64,000 bases of DNA. Source: Marinomonas spartinae. Lineage in GTDB: Bacteria > Pseudomonadota > Gammaproteobacteria > Pseudomonadales > Marinomonadaceae. The stretch spans positions 62,001 to 126,000 of the forward strand of contig NZ_JAEMUI010000010.1 of NCBI RefSeq assembly GCF_016461715.1. Direction: 5' to 3'. Under the pieces are notes generated by a model. It saw only the letters and a program-made list of their open reading frames with translations, ran no database searches and had not been told where the DNA came from. Shown one piece after another: positions 60,797 through 64,000 of the stretch; the stretch's first letter is position 1; each line of letters begins with the position of its first letter. The translations under genes were made by a program, and so were the position numbers.

Positions 60797-61138
60797 TTGT
60801 TAGCTATTAGTTATAGCAGTGGGTTTATAAAGTTGTTGCGATACTGTCTTCGATGGGAGCTGTTGATTCTGTCCAGTCTGAATCTCACTATCTCTTCTAT
60901 GGTCTGCGGTGAATTGATGATTGTCGCGTACCTCACCTGTTATCGGCTCTCGATTGAGCGGGTGAAGGTTGAAAAAATTACCACTAAGTTTAGTCTGCCT
61001 AAGTTACTTTATAGTTTAGTGAATAACAAAGCCCTGATAGGGATCGTTCTCAGCTCCTTGTGCCTGCTGGTTTGTCCTTTACTCGGTCAGCTATATTGGT
61101 ATCGCTGTTTTTACTTTAGTTTGTTGTGTTTACAATGA
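60797..61138 (+). CDS. doubtful ORF of 113 codons in a decayed region
   Basis: An open frame from a TTG codon with no clear SD. The product is leucine-rich and hydrophobic at its end (IGIVLSSLCLLVCPLLG), and I do not recognise it. Its first part lies opposite the qorB C-terminal remnant (60825-60866), which argues that the frame is chance. The rest of the 670-bp space between the GntR and qorB genes holds nothing else. Confidence 0.15.
   Translation: MLAISYSSGFIKLLRYCLRWELLILSSLNLTISSMVCGELMIVAYLTCYRLSIERVKVEKITTKFSLPKLLYSLVNNKALIGIVLSSLCLLVCPLLGQLYWYRCFYFSLLCLQ
60825..60866 (-). pseudogene. remnant of a qorB-like C-terminus
   Basis: On the minus strand this reads TAPIEDSIATTL-stop, against TTPIEDSIKAAL-stop at the end of the intact qorB at 61249. 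At DNA level 60840-60857 and 61264-61281 are identical over 18 bases, and the similarity extends to TAAAGT at both stop codons. It is a leftover of a second, mostly deleted NmrA/QorB gene. Confidence 0.7.
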
Positions 61139-61248
61139 GTAATTAGGTAACAGTTTTATTTATTTTAAGAAAATAGGAACAATAAGAGAGTCAAAGAGCC
61201 ACTTTGTGTTAAGACGTGGCTCTTTTTGTTGTTAGTGGTAGGAAGCGC

Positions 61249-62094
61249 TTAAAGTGCGGCTTTGATACTGTCTTCGATGGGGGTTGTCGGGCGGCCGATG
61301 AGAGTAGATAGATCTTTGCTGTCGCTAAATAATCCGCCTTGAGAAGCACCTGTTTCTGAGTTCGCTAGAATGGCAGCGAAGCCTTCTGGTAAACCAGCAC
61401 CAACCAGAATTTTAGCGTATTCGGCTTCTGGGACATTTTGGTAACTGACGGTTTTACCTGATACCTTGCTAATGGCTGCGGCGTACTCGCTGAGCGTAAA
61501 GGCGTTATCACCAGCCAATTCATATACTTTGCCTGCTTGGCCTTCTTTAACCAATACGGCTGCCGCTGCGGCCGCGTAGTCTGCACGTGCTGCGGTAGAC
61601 AGTTTTCCATCTCCAGCACAGCCAACCACACCGTATTCTAAGGCTGTCGCGACACCCATGGTGTAGTTTTCTGAATACCAACCATTGCGAAGCAATACAT
61701 AAGGTACGCCAGAGTCCACTAACAGTTTTTCGGTTGCAACATGTTCTTCTGCCAAAATAAGCGTAGATGTGTCGGCATTCAAAATACTGGTGTAAGCAAT
61801 GAGTGATACCCCTGTTTGTTTGGCGGCATTGATGACATTGCCGTGTTGAGGTGTGCGTTGTCCGACTTCGCTAGAAGAGATCAACAGTACTTTATCTACC
61901 CCTTCCATGGCGGCGACAAGTGAATCAAGGTCGTTGTAATCGGCCTGACGAACCTGAATGCCCTTCTCTGCTAAATCCGCGTTTTTCTCTGGGTGTCGAA
62001 CCGCTGCAATGATTTGATTTGCTGGGGTGGTTTTTAACAAGTTATCAATCACCAAGCGGCCTAATTGGCCTGAAGCACCTGTAATTAGCATCAT
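61249..62094 (-). CDS. qorB: NAD(P)H:quinone oxidoreductase QorB-like (NmrA family)
   Basis: A 281-residue atypical SDR. It opens MMLITGASGQLGRLVIDNLL with the Rossmann glycine motif, and contains VLLISSSEVGQRTPQHGNVI and LLRNGWYSENYT, as in E. coli QorB (YtfG, 286 residues). It reduces quinones with NADPH. The ATG at 62094 was chosen because AGGAG lies eight bases upstream; the longer frame overlaps the regulator's promoter. It is divergent from an HxlR-type gene, the same layout as ytfG-ytfH/qorB-qorR in other bacteria. Confidence 0.9.
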   Translation of the reverse strand: MMLITGASGQLGRLVIDNLLKTTPANQIIAAVRHPEKNADLAEKGIQVRQADYNDLDSLVAAMEGVDKVLLISSSEVGQRTPQHGNVINAAKQTGVSLIAYTSILNADTSTLILAEEHVATEKLLVDSGVPYVLLRNGWYSENYTMGVATALEYGVVGCAGDGKLSTAARADYAAAAAAVLVKEGQAGKVYELAGDNAFTLSEYAAAISKVSGKTVSYQNVPEAEYAKILVGAGLPEGFAAILANSETGASQGGLFSDSKDLSTLIGRPTTPIEDSIKAAL

Positions 62095-62179
62095 GAGTTT
62101 TTCTCCTTTTCGTTTGAATCTGTTAAGGATAGAATATATCACTAACAAACTTTTGGTAAGTACATACAAAAAGGTAAGT

Positions 62180-62608
62180 ATGAAAAATAATTCGATCTCT
62201 CATTCCATAGAGAAAAACAAAGTAGTAGAGAAAAAATCAGATATTGCCCATTCGTTTGAACGGGGGGATGTGTTTTCCGATAAGTGCCCTTCTCGTGCAG
62301 TACTCAACCATGTGACCAGCCGTTGGGGGGTATTGGTATTGGTAGCATTAAAAGATGGTCAAGTTCATCGTTTTAGTGAATTGCGCCGTGCGATTAACGG
62401 AGTGAGTGAAAAAATGCTCGCCCAGACATTGCAGACATTAGAGCAAGATGGCTTTGTTCTGCGGACATCTTACCCTGTTGTTCCACCCCATGTGGAATAC
62501 AGTTTGACCACTTTGGGTTTTGAGGTCAGTGAGCGTGTCGCGGCCTTAGTGAATTGGCTAGAAGATAATATCCTGCTTATTTTAGAAGGGAAATCTCAAG
62601 TACAGTGA
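62180..62608 (+). CDS. HxlR-family redox-responsive regulator
   Basis: A 142-residue winged-helix protein. The hallmark VTSRWGVLVLVALKDGQVHRFSELRRAI is followed by GVSEKMLAQTLQTLEQDGFVLR. A single cysteine in DKCPSRAVL before the HTH matches the redox-sensing cysteine of QorR/HypR/YodB-type proteins. It probably represses qorB and senses quinones or disulfide stress. The start at 62180 has AAGG upstream; two GGTAAGTA copies (62155-62162 and 62173-62180) lie in the shared promoter. Confidence 0.9.
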   Translation: MKNNSISHSIEKNKVVEKKSDIAHSFERGDVFSDKCPSRAVLNHVTSRWGVLVLVALKDGQVHRFSELRRAINGVSEKMLAQTLQTLEQDGFVLRTSYPVVPPHVEYSLTTLGFEVSERVAALVNWLEDNILLILEGKSQVQ

Positions 62609-62693
62609 GAAAGAAAGTCCTATAACCTGCCATTGTTGGGCTATTCACTGGCTTATGGGCATGATTAAATCCAAGGGGTGATTATCTATTCAG

Positions 62694-63887
62694 ATGATTC
62701 ATGCAGATACCTGCCTTAAGGTTGTTTCCCCCTATCATAAAAAGAAGATGGATGCTGCTATGAAGGAATTAGCGCGGACCGCCACTTACTGTTCGATGTT
62801 TGTGGCTTCGGGTGCAGTAAGTGGAATACTTGGACCAAGTTTGATTTATTTGGCTCATCTGATTCATGCCTCGGTAGCAGAGATATCGGTGGTGTTTGGT
62901 GCACGCGCTATTGGCAACATTGTAGGTGCATTGATCGCAAGTCGCATGTTTGATCGCTGGCAAGGTCATCATTATCTTATATTGATGTTGATCTTGGTGA
63001 TTATTGGCTTGGTGTTGGTGCCTTTTGCTGTGAGTTTAACCATGCTGGTTGCTTTGTTCTTTTTGCTGGGGGCGACCGAAGTATCGGTCAATGCGGGTGG
63101 CAACATGATGATGTTATGGTTACATAAGGAAAAAGTCGGATCCTATGTAACGGTTCTTCATTTATGCTATAGCTTGGGTTGTATGATCGTTCCGTTGGTT
63201 TTGGTCTTTAGCGAGTGGTTAGGCCAAGATTATGGCATGGGTTATTGGTTACTAGCATTATATGCGCTGATTTTTCCGTTTTTATTGTGGTGTCAACCTA
63301 GTCCCCGTTTTCAGGCTCGTGAGAGTGAGGTGGTGCCTGCTACCAAGCAGAAAACAACGTTTATTGCGTTTCTTATGATCATTTTCCTTTACGTTGGTTT
63401 TGAAATCACCATTGGTGGTTGGATTAGTACTTATGGTGTTCTTATGGGGAAAGACCAAAACCAAGCAGCTGTATTGGTCTCTTGGTTTTATGTTGGTTTG
63501 TCTGCTGGTCGTTTGCTCTCTGTGCCTTTGTTACGGTGGATGCCATTGCGTCATTGTCTGTATGGGCTGATCTTTATTAGTTTCATTGGCAGTGTGTTGA
63601 TGTATACGGCTACCAATATTTCTCTTGTGGTGATTGCGTTGCTACTTGGTTTGGGATGTTCGGCGATCTTCCCAATGTTGTTTGCTTATGCCAGTAGTAT
63701 TATGTCGTTAAACGGTAAGAGAGCGGGGCTGGTGTTTGTTTGCTGCGGCTTAGGTGCATTAGTCGCTCCTTCTTTGACAGGACCGATTATTGGTGAGTTT
63801 AGTGTCTCTGCGTTTCCTGTGGTGTTGATTGTGCTGGTGCTGTTAATAGGGATAAGTTGGCGTCGTTTTGACAAGATGACTACGTAA
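62694..63887 (+). CDS. MFS transporter, FucP/sugar-exporter-like
   Basis: A transporter of up to 397 residues with about 12 hydrophobic segments. The inner part starts near ELARTATYCSMFVASGAVSGILGPSL. Loops such as GARAIGNIVGALIASRMFDRWQG carry the MFS motif A variant. The style is that of MFS_1 proteins near sugar or carboxylate transporters. The start is uncertain: 62694 gives the longest frame, but 62748 (MDAAMKEL) fits membrane topology better, and neither has a strong SD. Substrate unknown. Confidence 0.8.
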   Translation: MIHADTCLKVVSPYHKKKMDAAMKELARTATYCSMFVASGAVSGILGPSLIYLAHLIHASVAEISVVFGARAIGNIVGALIASRMFDRWQGHHYLILMLILVIIGLVLVPFAVSLTMLVALFFLLGATEVSVNAGGNMMMLWLHKEKVGSYVTVLHLCYSLGCMIVPLVLVFSEWLGQDYGMGYWLLALYALIFPFLLWCQPSPRFQARESEVVPATKQKTTFIAFLMIIFLYVGFEITIGGWISTYGVLMGKDQNQAAVLVSWFYVGLSAGRLLSVPLLRWMPLRHCLYGLIFISFIGSVLMYTATNISLVVIALLLGLGCSAIFPMLFAYASSIMSLNGKRAGLVFVCCGLGALVAPSLTGPIIGEFSVSAFPVVLIVLVLLIGISWRRFDKMTT

Positions 63888-63900
63888 GGTCGATTCAATA

Positions 63901-63932
63901 GAAGTAGAGTAAATACTCACTTACCCTACTTC
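63901..63932. terminator. terminator-like hairpin between convergent genes
   Basis: GAAGTAGAGTAA and TTACCCTACTTC form a 12-bp stem with one mismatch and an eight-base loop, followed by T-rich sequence. It separates the MFS gene from a minus-strand gene entering the window from the right. Confidence 0.65.
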
Positions 63933-63949
63933 TCTTTATTTACTGGTAT

Positions 63950-64000
63950 TTATGCAAGGTTGCGATAGCGAATGCCGATAGGTCTGTATAAACGTCGAAA
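63950..64000 (-). CDS. possible 3' end of a gene extending past the window
   Basis: On the minus strand the last 51 bases read 16 sense codons ending RPIGIRYRNLA and a TAA stop. The position right after the convergent hairpin suits a real gene end, but too little is present to name the protein. Confidence 0.35.
   Translation of the reverse strand, partial: FRRLYRPIGIRYRNLA

Overview
This window looks like the replication-origin region of a marine gammaproteobacterium, most likely Marinomonas or a close relative in the Oceanospirillales. This is inferred from gene content and order; no database search was possible. The conserved backbone is rpmH-rnpA-yidC-mnmE and mnmG-rsmG-parA-parB-atpIBEFHAGDC on the minus strand, diverging from dnaA-dnaN-recF-gyrB on the plus strand. 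The divergence point is a DnaA-box-rich spacer at about 46,620-46,960. A parS-like ParB site sits just behind gyrB.

Layout. 1-2,890: 5' part of tcdA (minus), a TrmB-type regulator, and an AT-rich pair that looks like a membrane-active toxin with a small membrane immunity protein. 2,911-10,083: complete F1Fo ATP synthase operon with a visible sigma70 promoter. 10,294-14,566: parB, parA, rsmG, mnmG. 14,567-15,288: AT-rich non-coding DNA with a second DnaA-box cluster. 15,289-42,667: about 27 kb of accessory genes between mnmG and the 3' end of mnmE, which are neighbours or near-neighbours in many relatives. This block holds an alcohol dehydrogenase/AraC pair, an acuR-acuI acrylate (DMSP pathway) module with two matching operators, a Rieske oxygenase cluster, a four-gene RND efflux operon (MdtABC plus a NodT-type outer-membrane factor), a Zn/Mn ABC importer, an MFS exporter, two SDR genes, a second AraC regulator and a RhuM-family gene. 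42,668-53,366: mnmE, yidC, rnpA, rpmH, origin, dnaA, dnaN, recF, gyrB, parS. 53,420-64,000: a hypothetical gene, an SDR, an IS110 remnant, a GntR-controlled amino-acid ABC / gamma-glutamyltransferase / TauE cluster, a qorB/HxlR pair and an MFS transporter.

Main observations. (1) A decayed second copy of the mnmE 3' end lies at 41,451-41,640, about 1 kb from the intact mnmE end and in the same orientation. The 3' end of mnmE (thdF/trmE) is a known integration site for SGI1-type islands, so this may be the footprint of an ancient insertion, although no integrase is present. (2) An IS5-like miniature element with 18-bp inverted ends lies between that copy and mnmE. (3) The spacer between the RND and zinc operons carries three 12-bp repeats at exact 21-bp steps. 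(4) A parS-like site forms the loop of the gyrB terminator. (5) DnaA boxes occur in two separate clusters 31 kb apart. (6) Truncated duplicates or transposase remnants also occur beside qorB and tauE, showing repeated gain and loss of DNA around the origin.

How the genes work together. The backbone supplies replication initiation, chromosome segregation, tRNA U34 modification (MnmE with MnmG), membrane protein insertion and ATP synthesis. The accessory genes deal with toxic or unusual small molecules: acrylate, aldehydes and quinones, aromatic compounds, drugs, gamma-glutamyl or sulfur compounds, and metal supply. Most are paired with their own local regulator.
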